This document shows positions 34,869 to 41,250 of a stretch of DNA of 41,250 nucleotides, piece after piece. The translations under genes and the position numbers were made by a program. Position 1 is the stretch's first letter. Each line of letters opens with the position of its first letter. The notes below the pieces were generated by a model. It did no database searches and was not told the origin of the DNA. It worked only from the letters and a program-made list of their open reading frames with translations. This DNA is from Candidatus Rokuibacteriota bacterium (GTDB lineage Bacteria; Methylomirabilota; Methylomirabilia; Rokubacteriales; CSP1-6): assembly GCA_005887895.1 (NCBI GenBank), contig VBPC01000276.1:1-41250 (forward strand). Direction: 5' to 3'.

Positions 34869-36368
34869 ATGACTCAGCGGCCCTACGGCCCTTCCGACGG
34901 CCGATCGATCCCCATGTCCGAGTACCACCAGTCCCGCAACGAGCTCGACGGGCTGCCGGTGACGGTGACCGAGAAGATCCCGGTCACCAACACGCCCAAC
35001 ATCTTCTCGTACCGCTCGTACGTGTTCGCCCGCAACCCGGCGCTGGTACGGCGCTTCATCAAGGCGACCAAGGCCGACGTGGGCGGCGTGGGCGGCCACG
35101 TGGTTGCCGCCGACGAGGTGAAGTCGGTGATCGCCAAGTTCGTGCTCGACAACAACGGCTATCGCGGCGAGCCCATCTTCACCTCGCTCATCGTCACCCA
35201 CACCGGCGACGACTGCGCGGTCACCGGCATCATGGCCGAGACGGTCGACATGACGGTCGTCGACCAGCTCATGTGGGACGCGCTGCAGGAGGGCGCCAGC
35301 AAGGCCGCCGAGCTCGGGCTCTACGGCCCCGGCCAGGACCTGGTGGCCGACGCGTTCACCGGCAACCTGCGCGGGGCCGGGCCGGCCACGGTGGCCCTGC
35401 CGTTCCCCGTGCGCAAGGACAATCCGTCGCAGACGGTGCTCGTGTCCTTCGCCGACAAGACGGAGCCGATGGCGTTCAACCACTACGCCACGGGCGCCTA
35501 CATGCTGCCACGCTTCAACACCGGCCTCATCATCGCGGCGTCGAAGATGAAGCGCGGCTACATCTTCGAGATCGTCGACCTCGACACCAAGGCCCAGGCC
35601 ATCGAGGCCGGCGCCCACCCGCGCGATCCCAAGGCGCTCGACGGCAAGATGGAAGAGCTGGCCAAGGGGCTGCAGGAGAAGGTCATCACGCTGCGGGCGC
35701 CGGAGGACCTGTACGACATCGAGGGCCTCACGCGCTCCTCGCGCTTCGTCATCGCGCGCGTCTGGAGCCGCAGCGAGAAGGGCGAGAAGGACCAGCTGGG
35801 CTACGTGTGCTCGGCCGAGCGGCTGCACAACATCAAGACCAAGAAGGGCTTCACCTACGGCGGCAAGGACGATCCGGTGCTGCTGGCCTTCGCGCAGGGC
35901 GACTGGCCGGCGCCGGGCGAGATCACCTCGCCGTGGGCGACGGCGCCCATGGTGGCCGGCGACTGCCGCGGCAGCCACAACCTGCACATCCTGCCGATGC
36001 CGATCAACTCGCAGACCTCGTACTGGTCGGGGCCGATCCTGTCGGCCATCACGCTCTCGTGCAACATCCACACGGGCCGCATCGGGGCCATCTCCGACCA
36101 GTTCGCCCTCGGCACGCCGTGGGACGAGGTGCGCCGCACGGCCGCCCAGCTGGCCATCCAGTTCCGCCACGCGCACGGGGTCAAGCAGCCGGCCACGCTG
36201 CACGAGGACGAGCTCGAGTACCAGGAGGGCTGGAAGGAGCGGCGCGCGCGGCTCGAGCGCCAGTTCGAGGTGAAGCCGCCGCTGTCGTTCACCAACGGCA
36301 ACGGTCACGGCAGCCACGCCCCCGCCGCGGCGGGCACGAAGGCCGGACGCCCGGACGAGATCGATTGA
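34869..36368 (+). CDS. Fructose-1,6-bisphosphate aldolase/phosphatase (class V FBPase), extended form
   Basis: The archaeal-type bifunctional enzyme condenses triose phosphates to fructose 1,6-bisphosphate and dephosphorylates it, driving gluconeogenesis one way. This 499-residue protein has TKADVGGVGGH (metal Asp70), THTGDD, LGLYGPGQDLVADAFTGNLRG, ADKTEP and YGGKDDPV with Tyr330 and Lys333 in the position of the catalytic Tyr and Schiff-base Lys. GDCRGSHNLHILPMP and ELEYQEGW follow. Family members usually have about 365-400 residues. Here there is about 60 extra at the N-terminus, an insert of about 35 (roughly 240-275, after FEIVDL) and a Gly/Ala-rich tail. ATG at 34869 is set by the GGGAGG five bases upstream. 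A SorC-type regulator is divergent. Confidence 0.87.
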   Translation: MTQRPYGPSDGRSIPMSEYHQSRNELDGLPVTVTEKIPVTNTPNIFSYRSYVFARNPALVRRFIKATKADVGGVGGHVVAADEVKSVIAKFVLDNNGYRGEPIFTSLIVTHTGDDCAVTGIMAETVDMTVVDQLMWDALQEGASKAAELGLYGPGQDLVADAFTGNLRGAGPATVALPFPVRKDNPSQTVLVSFADKTEPMAFNHYATGAYMLPRFNTGLIIAASKMKRGYIFEIVDLDTKAQAIEAGAHPRDPKALDGKMEELAKGLQEKVITLRAPEDLYDIEGLTRSSRFVIARVWSRSEKGEKDQLGYVCSAERLHNIKTKKGFTYGGKDDPVLLAFAQGDWPAPGEITSPWATAPMVAGDCRGSHNLHILPMPINSQTSYWSGPILSAITLSCNIHTGRIGAISDQFALGTPWDEVRRTAAQLAIQFRHAHGVKQPATLHEDELEYQEGWKERRARLERQFEVKPPLSFTNGNGHGSHAPAAAGTKAGRPDEID

Positions 36369-36376
36369 CGGGTGAG

Positions 36377-36400
36377 GGGAGCGCGCCGGCGCTCCCGTTT
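36377..36400 (+). terminator. Terminator after the FBP aldolase/phosphatase gene
   Basis: GGGAGCGC (36377-36384), loop GCCG, GCGCTCCC (36389-36396), then GTTT. It begins nine bases after the stop codon. The T-run is short but the 8-bp GC stem and position support a factor-independent terminator. Confidence 0.55.
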
Positions 36401-36409
36401 CCGAGCGTG

Positions 36410-36439
36410 GGCGGGGGGAGCGAGGCCGCTCCCCCCGCC
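36410..36439. repeat. 13-bp inverted repeat in the spacer before miaB
   Basis: GGCGGGGGGAGCG (36410-36422), loop AGGC, CGCTCCCCCCGCC (36427-36439), a perfect 13-bp stem. It follows the terminator hairpin and shares the 13-mer GGGGGGAGCGAGG with copy 1 of the tandem repeat at 17974-17986. The rest of the 213-base spacer (36369-36581) holds only GC-rich sequence and the miaB promoter. Confidence 0.6.
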
Positions 36440-36515
36440 GCCCGCCCGCTCGAGCTTTCGCCGTCCCCGGCGCGCCGTCCCGAGCCCTGCGCGCGCTCCG
36501 TCGGACCCCCCTTGT

Positions 36516-36544
36516 TTGACTTCGCTGGGGGCGGATGCTACGGT
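36516..36544 (+). promoter_or_regulatory. Predicted promoter of miaB
   Basis: TTGACT (36516-36521), a 17-base spacer and TACGGT (36539-36544) preceded by TGC. The -35 is good (5 of 6) and the -10 is weak but extended. An AT-rich leader of about 30 bases separates it from ATG 36582; it lacks an obvious Shine-Dalgarno apart from AAGGAA at 36561-36566. Confidence 0.5.
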
Positions 36545-36581
36545 CAACGCATTGTCGCATAAGGAATTTTCAAAACTACTC

Positions 36582-37919
36582 ATGGCCAAGCTGCACCTCA
36601 TCACGTACGGCTGTCAGATGAACGAGTACGACTCCGAGCGGGTCGCCGGCCTGCTGCGCGAGCGCGACTACGAGCTGACCGCCGACGAGGGCGACGCCGA
36701 CGTCATCCTGCTCAACACCTGCGCCATCCGCGAGAAGGCCGAGGACAAGGTCTTCTCCAAGCTCGGCGAGCTCCGGGCGCTCAAGCGCGATAAGCCCTCG
36801 CTCCTGATCGGCGTGATGGGCTGCATGGCCCAGCTCCGGAAGGGCGCGATCCAGCAGCGGGCGCCGATCGTGGACCTGGTCTTCGGCTCGCCGGCCATCG
36901 CACGGGTGGGGGAGCTGGTCGAGCGGGCGCGGCGGGAGGGGCGGCCGGTGCTCGACGTCGGCGAGGCGCCGCTCGTCAAGGTCACGAGCCGCCCCGGGCG
37001 CCCGGGGCCGAAGGCCTTCGTGACGGTCATGGAGGGCTGCGACAAGCACTGCACGTTCTGCGTGGTGCCGCGCACCCGCGGCCGCGAGCGCAGCCATCCG
37101 CCGGAGGCCATCGTGGCCGAGATCGAGGGCCTGGTGGCCGAGGGCTGCCGCGAGGTCACGCTGCTCGGCCAGACGGTCAACGCCTACGGCCGCGACCTGA
37201 CGCCGCCAACCGACCTCGCCGAGCTCTTCGCCCGCGTCAACGACGTCGAGGGGCTCGCCCGCATCCGGTTCACGACCTCCAATCCGTACAACCTGACGCC
37301 GGCGCTGATCCGCGCCATCCGCGAGGTCGAGAAGGTCTGCGAGTGGTTCCACCTGCCGCTGCAGTCGGGCTCCGATCGCGTGCTGGCGCGCATGAACCGC
37401 GGCTACACCCGCGCGCGCTACCTCGAGCTGGTCGACGCCCTGCGCGAGGCCGAGCCCGCGCTGGCGTTCTCGACCGACATCATCGTGGGCTTCCCCGGCG
37501 AGACGGAGGGCGACCTCGAGGCCACGCTGGAGACGATCGAGCGCGTCAGCTACGACAACGTGTTCGTCTTCCGCTATTCCCCCCGGCCCGGCACGCCGGC
37601 CGCCGCGATGCCCGAGCAGATTCCCGACGAGGTCAAGGCCCGGCGCAACGCCCGCGTGCTCGACGTCGTGCAGCGGGTCACCGCGGCGCGCAGCCGGCTT
37701 CTGGCCGGGCGTACCATGGAGGTGCTGGTGGACGGCACGTCCCGCAAGAATCCCGGCGAGCTGTCGGGACGCACCCGCTGCAACCGGGTCGTGAACTTCG
37801 ACGGGGCGGGGCGGACCACCGTCGGCGACATCGTCCCGGTGCAGGTGACCGAGGTGCTGCCCCACAGCCTGCGCGGCGCGCTCGCGACGCCGGAGGAGGC
37901 CGTATGCTGGTCGAAATGA
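36582..37919 (+). CDS. miaB: tRNA-2-methylthio-N6-dimethylallyladenosine synthase
   Basis: MiaB adds the 2-methylthio group to i6A37 of tRNAs using two iron-sulfur clusters. The 445-residue protein has the N-terminal UPF0004 domain with three cluster Cys (YGCQMNEYDSE, NTCAIREKAE, GVMGCMAQ). The radical-SAM CxxxCxxC motif is EGCDKHCTFCVVPRTRGRE. Then follow LLGQTVNAYG, HLPLQSGSDRVLARMNRGYT and FSTDIIVGFPGETEGD, and a C-terminal TRAM domain (GRTMEVLVDGTSRK...GRTRCNRVVNF). The N-terminal pattern favours MiaB over RimO or MtaB. Its end overlaps the DUF151 gene by 16 bases. Confidence 0.96.
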   Translation: MAKLHLITYGCQMNEYDSERVAGLLRERDYELTADEGDADVILLNTCAIREKAEDKVFSKLGELRALKRDKPSLLIGVMGCMAQLRKGAIQQRAPIVDLVFGSPAIARVGELVERARREGRPVLDVGEAPLVKVTSRPGRPGPKAFVTVMEGCDKHCTFCVVPRTRGRERSHPPEAIVAEIEGLVAEGCREVTLLGQTVNAYGRDLTPPTDLAELFARVNDVEGLARIRFTTSNPYNLTPALIRAIREVEKVCEWFHLPLQSGSDRVLARMNRGYTRARYLELVDALREAEPALAFSTDIIVGFPGETEGDLEATLETIERVSYDNVFVFRYSPRPGTPAAAMPEQIPDEVKARRNARVLDVVQRVTAARSRLLAGRTMEVLVDGTSRKNPGELSGRTRCNRVVNFDGAGRTTVGDIVPVQVTEVLPHSLRGALATPEEAVCWSK

Positions 37920-38407
37920 AGGTGCGCGGGCTGGCCCTCGATCCGGTGTCGAACATGCCGATCATCATCCTGCGCGACGACGAAGAGAAGCGCTCGCTGC
38001 CGATCTGGGTCGGCATCTTCGAGGCCAACGCGATTGCCCTCGAGCTGGAGAAGATCGCCACGCCGCGGCCGATGACCCACGACCTCATCAAGAACATCCT
38101 CGAGTCGCTCGACGTGCAGGTGGCCCGGGTGGTGGTGACCGACCTGCGCGAGAACACCTTCTACGCCGTCCTCCACCTCAAGCTCGGCACCGCGGAGTAC
38201 ACGGTCGACTCCCGGCCTTCCGACGCCATCGCGCTGGCCTTGCGGGTGGCGGCGCCGATCTTCGTGGAGGAGGACGTGTTCCCCAAGGCCGGCAAGATGG
38301 AGGGCGCCAAGGAAGGCGAGCCGATGAAGACCGACGACCCGGAGCAGCTGCGCGAGTGGCTGCAGAACATCAAGCCGGAGGATTTCGAGAAGTACAACAA
38401 GGCCTGA
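37904..38407 (+). CDS. DUF151 bifunctional nuclease-family protein
   Basis: The 167-residue product has the full DUF151 domain: KVRGLALDPVSNMPIIILRD, RSLPIWVGIFEANAIALELE, RPMTHDLIKNILESL, VVVTDLRENTFYAVLHL and VDSRPSDAIALALRVAAPIFVEE. A charged C-terminal tail ends LQNIKPEDFEKYNKA. Plant and archaeal members have been reported to have RNase/DNase activity, but the bacterial role is not settled. GGAGGAGG (37892-37899) lies four bases before ATG 37904; ATG at 37916, with an ATGA overlap with miaB, is an alternative. The adjacency to miaB is also seen in other genomes as far as I recall. Confidence 0.92.
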   Translation: MLVEMKVRGLALDPVSNMPIIILRDDEEKRSLPIWVGIFEANAIALELEKIATPRPMTHDLIKNILESLDVQVARVVVTDLRENTFYAVLHLKLGTAEYTVDSRPSDAIALALRVAAPIFVEEDVFPKAGKMEGAKEGEPMKTDDPEQLREWLQNIKPEDFEKYNKA

Positions 38408-38424
38408 GCGAGGGCCGAGGCCGC

Positions 38425-39594
38425 TTGCGCATCGGGCTGTTCACGAACAACTACCTGCCGTTCTGCGGCGGGGTCACGATCTCGGTGGAGACGCTCCGGC
38501 GGGGGCTGGAGGCCCGCGGCCACGAGGTGTGGACCGTCGCTCCGCGCTTCCCGGGTGCGCGCGACGCCGCGCCCCGCGTCATCCGCGTGCCGTCGGTGCC
38601 GGCGGCGACCTATCCGGAGTTCGCGCTCGCCGTGCCGTGGTCGCCGCGGGTCGGCCGCCGCGTGCGCGCGCTCGACCTGGACGTCTTCCACGCCCATCAT
38701 CCGTTCCTGCTGGGCCCGGCCGCCCGCCGCGCCGCCCGTCGGCTCGGCCGTCCGCTCGTGTTCACCTATCACACGCGCTACGAGAAGTACGCGCACTACG
38801 TGCCGTTGACGCGCACGCTGGTGGAGGCCGCCGCGCTGGGGCTCAGCACGCGCTTCGCGGCCGGCGCCGATGCCGTCATCGCGCCCTCGGCGCTGATCCG
38901 CGAGCAGCTGCGCGCGCGCGGCGTGACGACGCCGGTCAGCGTGGTGCCGACGGGGGTCGATCTGGCCCGCTTCCGTCCCGGCGACCGGGTCACCGCGCGC
39001 CGCGCCCTCGGGCTGCCGATCGCCGACCCGCTGCTGCTCTACGTGGGCCGCCTCGATCGCGAGAAGAGCGTCGACCGCGTGCTGCTCGCCTTCGACCGCG
39101 TGGCCGGCACGCTGGCCGACGCGCGCCTGTGGCTGGTCGGGCAGGGCAAGGAGAGCGAGGCGCTGCGCGCGCTCGCGCGGCAGCTCGGAGCGGGCGAGCG
39201 GATCCACTTCGCCGGCGTCCGCGAGCACGCCGGCCTGGCCGCGTGGTATCAGGCCGCCGACCTCTTCCTGTTCGCCTCCGAGACCGAGACGCAGGGGCTG
39301 GTGCTGGCCGAGGCGGCCGCGTGCGGGCTGCCGGCCGTGGCGGTGATCGCGCCGGGCTGCGACGAAGTCGTCCGCGACGGCGAGACCGGTATCCTGACCA
39401 AGAACGATCCAGCCGGCCTGGCCGAGGCCGCCATCGGCCTGCTGCTCGACGGCGAGCGGCGCGCGGCCATGCGCCTGCGGGCGCGCCAGGTCGCCGAGCG
39501 CGAGTTCGACGTCGAGCTGCAGATCGATCGGACGCTGCAGCTCTACGCCGAGGCGCAGGCGCGCGTGGCCGAGCGGCCTGGCCGCCGGGGATGA
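38425..39594 (+). CDS. GT4-family glycosyltransferase
   Basis: The 389-residue GT-B glycosyltransferase starts with RIGLFTNNYLPFCGGVTISV and has TYHTRYEKYAHYVPL, VVPTGVDLARF, LLYVGRLDREKSVDRVL and the E-x7-E donor motif ETETQGLVLAEAAACGLP. The YxxY/HYVP segment is like that of diacylglycerol glucosyltransferases and related lipid glycosyltransferases, so a lipid acceptor at the inner membrane is plausible but not proven. I chose TTG at 38425 because the family N-terminus begins right after it and GAGG precedes it by four bases. An in-frame start at 38356 would overlap the previous gene by 52 bases. Its stop overlaps the next small ORF (ATGA). Confidence 0.85.
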   Translation: MRIGLFTNNYLPFCGGVTISVETLRRGLEARGHEVWTVAPRFPGARDAAPRVIRVPSVPAATYPEFALAVPWSPRVGRRVRALDLDVFHAHHPFLLGPAARRAARRLGRPLVFTYHTRYEKYAHYVPLTRTLVEAAALGLSTRFAAGADAVIAPSALIREQLRARGVTTPVSVVPTGVDLARFRPGDRVTARRALGLPIADPLLLYVGRLDREKSVDRVLLAFDRVAGTLADARLWLVGQGKESEALRALARQLGAGERIHFAGVREHAGLAAWYQAADLFLFASETETQGLVLAEAAACGLPAVAVIAPGCDEVVRDGETGILTKNDPAGLAEAAIGLLLDGERRAAMRLRARQVAEREFDVELQIDRTLQLYAEAQARVAERPGRRG

Positions 39595-39836
39595 CTCCGC
39601 GGGCCATCCGCGTGCTCTTCCAGAAGGACTGGGCGGCCTCCGAGCGCCGCGGGTTGCTGGCGCCCGATCCGCGCGTGCGCACGCTCTGCCGGGTCCTGGT
39701 GTCGTACCCCGAGGTGCGCCACATCGTGCCCGACCGGATCAGCCTGGACGGCACGACGGACGCGCGCACGCTCGACACCGTCGCCCGCTTCCTCGAGCGC
39801 CAGCAGTGGCTCGTGAAATCGGTGGTCATCGAATGA
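39591..39836 (+). CDS. Small protein of unknown function (81 residues)
   Basis: I do not recognise this product. It starts with MTPRAIRVLFQKDWAASERR and ends LERQQWLVKSVVIE, with predicted mixed helix and strand and no membrane segment or signal peptide. Overlaps of four bases with both neighbours (ATGA at each end) and codon use like the surrounding genes argue that it is translated. It could be an accessory of the glycosyltransferase or of the CoA ligase downstream; nothing in the sequence decides. Confidence 0.6.
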   Translation: MTPRAIRVLFQKDWAASERRGLLAPDPRVRTLCRVLVSYPEVRHIVPDRISLDGTTDARTLDTVARFLERQQWLVKSVVIE

Positions 39837-39994
39837 CGACGCGCGAGGGGTTCGCGCGTCTCGAGCAGGACGAGGCCGCGCGCCGCCGGGCCCTGCACGC
39901 CCGTACGATGCTGCTCATCCAGCGCGAGGCGATCGGCCGGCGCCATCACCGCGACGTCGGCCGCCACTTTCCCGAGCCGCCGCGCCGGCGGTGA
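39833..39994 (+). CDS. Very small basic protein of unknown function (53 residues)
   Basis: This 53-residue, Arg/His-rich ORF starts with ATG overlapping the preceding stop and reads TTREGFARLEQDEAARRRA at its start, ending RRHHRDVGRHFPEPPRRR. It is mostly one predicted amphipathic helix followed by a basic tail. It has no Cys pairs, no membrane segment and no recognisable domain. The overlap supports translation, but in GC-rich DNA an ORF this short is not proof of a gene. Confidence 0.4.
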   Translation: MTTREGFARLEQDEAARRRALHARTMLLIQREAIGRRHHRDVGRHFPEPPRRR

Positions 39995-40004
39995 GCCGGC
40001 CGGC

Positions 40005-41250
40005 GTGATCTGGAACCCCCCGGCCGAGACGCTGCCGGCGTCCGCCCGCGCCGCCTTGCAGCTCGAGCGGCTGCGCGCGACCGTGGCGTGGGCGGTGGCG
40101 TGCGTGCCGTTTCACCGCGCCCGGCTCGGCGCCGCCCGCCTGGCGGGGCTCGCGGACCTCGCCGCCCTGCCGTGCATGCGCAAGAGCGATCTGCGCGAGC
40201 ACTATCCCTTCGGGCTCTGCGCGGTGCCGCCGGCCGAGCTGGCGCGCGTGCACGCCTCGTCCGGCACCAAGGGCAAGCCGACCGTCGTCGGCTACACGGC
40301 GGCCGATCTCGACGTCTGGCGTGAGGTCATGGCGCGCGCCATGACGGCGGCCGGCGCGCGCGCCGGCGACATGCTGCACGTGGCGTTCGGCTACGGTCTC
40401 TTCACCGGCGGCCTCGGCTTTCACGACGGCGCCGAGCGGATCGGCATGACGGTGGTCCCGGTGTCCTCCGGCAACACCGCGCGCCATCATCTGCTGCTGC
40501 AGGACTTCCGGCCGGCCGCGCTCTGCGGCACGCCCTCGTTCGTGCTGCACATCGCCGAGAGCCTGCGCGAGCAGGGCGGCGATCCGCGCGCGCTCGGCGT
40601 GCGCTACGGCATGTTCGGCGCCGAGCCGTGGACGGAGGGGCTGCGCGCCGCGATCGAGCGCGCCTTCGGGTGCACGGCCTGGGACATCTACGGGCTCAGC
40701 GAGATCGTCGGCCCCGGCGTGGCGGGGGAGTGCGAGGCGCGGGCCGGGCTCCACGTGGCCGACGATCACTTCCTGCCGGAGGTGATCGATCCCGCCAGCG
40801 GCGCGCCGCTGCCCCCCGGCCAGGAGGGCGAGCTGGTGCTGACGACCCTCACCAAGCGCGCGCAGCCGATGGTGCGCTATCGCACCGGCGACATCACCAC
40901 GCTCACGACCGAGCCGTGCGCCTGCGGCCGCACCTCCGCGCGCATCGCCCGCCTGAAGGGGCGCAGCGACGACATGCTCGTCATCAAGGGCGTCAACCTC
41001 TATCCCTCGGAGGTCGAGGCGACCCTGCTCGGCGTCGCCGAGCTCGAGCCGCACTATCTGCTGGTCGTCGACCGCACGGCGACGCTGGCGCGCCTGGAGG
41101 TGCAGGTGGAGCCGGCCCCGGCCTTGCTGGCGCGCTGCGGCGGCTTCGTGCGCGACCATCCCGTGCTGGCCGAGCTCCGCCAGCGCGTCGCCGAACGCCT
41201 GCGCTCGGCCACCGGTCTGAGCGTGGAGCTCACGCTCGTCGCGCCCCGCA
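40005..41250 (+). CDS. paaK: Phenylacetate-CoA ligase (3' partial)
   Basis: An adenylate-forming ligase whose family activates phenylacetate or related aryl acids to CoA thioesters. About 415 codons are present, and the frame runs off the right edge; family members have about 430-440 residues, so only the last stretch is missing. Motifs: HASSGTKGKPTVVGYT (P-loop, with Lys where Thr is usual), FGYGLFTGGLGFHDGAERIG, FGAEPWTEGLR, WDIYGLSEIVGPGVAGEC, MVRYRTGDIT and GRSDDMLVIKGVNLYPSEVE. GTG at 40005 is the likely start, ten bases after the small ORF, with no clear ribosome binding site. Substrate is uncertain: PaaK homologues in anaerobes and in uncharacterised phyla may use other aryl acids. Confidence 0.88.
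   Translation, partial: MIWNPPAETLPASARAALQLERLRATVAWAVACVPFHRARLGAARLAGLADLAALPCMRKSDLREHYPFGLCAVPPAELARVHASSGTKGKPTVVGYTAADLDVWREVMARAMTAAGARAGDMLHVAFGYGLFTGGLGFHDGAERIGMTVVPVSSGNTARHHLLLQDFRPAALCGTPSFVLHIAESLREQGGDPRALGVRYGMFGAEPWTEGLRAAIERAFGCTAWDIYGLSEIVGPGVAGECEARAGLHVADDHFLPEVIDPASGAPLPPGQEGELVLTTLTKRAQPMVRYRTGDITTLTTEPCACGRTSARIARLKGRSDDMLVIKGVNLYPSEVEATLLGVAELEPHYLLVVDRTATLARLEVQVEPAPALLARCGGFVRDHPVLAELRQRVAERLRSATGLSVELTLVAPR

Overview
This is a GC-rich (roughly 70% by eye), gene-dense bacterial chromosome segment made almost entirely of housekeeping genes. Kdo synthesis genes and an LPS-export (Lpt) set show a diderm, Gram-negative envelope. Several genes are of types common in deep-branching or archaeal lineages: a GH57 glucanotransferase, a fused phosphoglucose/phosphomannose isomerase, a class V FBP aldolase/phosphatase, GuaB3 and a short AhcY. 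With the GC content, this makes a Rokubacteria/Methylomirabilota-like or similar uncultured lineage my best guess. That placement is inference only; no 16S or other decisive marker is present.

Layout. Positions 2-9132 hold a co-directional block: tRNA nucleotidyltransferase-like gene (cut by the left edge), pyrG, kdsA, kdsD, lptC, lptA, lptB, rpoN, rapZ. This is the classic Kdo/Lpt/sigma-54 locus, but without kdsC and hpf. Positions 9135-12280 hold a GH57 enzyme coupled to a PGI/PMI. metK and ahcY follow (12340-14918), then a large UPF0182 membrane protein and a 71-residue membrane protein. Three tandem 84-85 bp repeats (17931-18183) lie where this strand converges with a minus-strand gene that joins LptF and LptG in one polypeptide. 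Divergent from it are a secreted protein of unknown function, then valS, birA, coaX, guaB3, guaA, dnaE (with a mini-intein) and accA. A minus-strand SorC/DeoR-type regulator is divergent from an FBP aldolase/phosphatase. The window ends with miaB, a DUF151 protein, a GT4 glycosyltransferase, two tiny coupled ORFs and a phenylacetate-CoA ligase cut by the right edge.

How the genes fit together. PyrG can supply CTP for Kdo activation, KdsA/KdsD make Kdo-8-P and its precursor, and LptB/C/A with the fused LptFG form most of the LPS extraction machine; LptD/E are not here. MetK and AhcY form an S-adenosylmethionine use-and-recycling pair. BirA could biotinylate the acetyl-CoA carboxylase to which AccA belongs. 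GuaB3 and GuaA adjoin in GMP synthesis. Many neighbouring genes overlap by 1-17 bases (ATGA/GTGA junctions), which implies translational coupling.

The most interesting items are the LptF-LptG fusion, the tandem repeat that has become the fusion's C-terminal coding sequence, the endonuclease-free DnaE intein, a GMP synthetase with the two-subdomain dimerization region known from the human enzyme, an unusually long FBP aldolase/phosphatase, and the structured metK-ahcY spacer. I saw no tRNA, rRNA, CRISPR array, insertion sequence or prophage.
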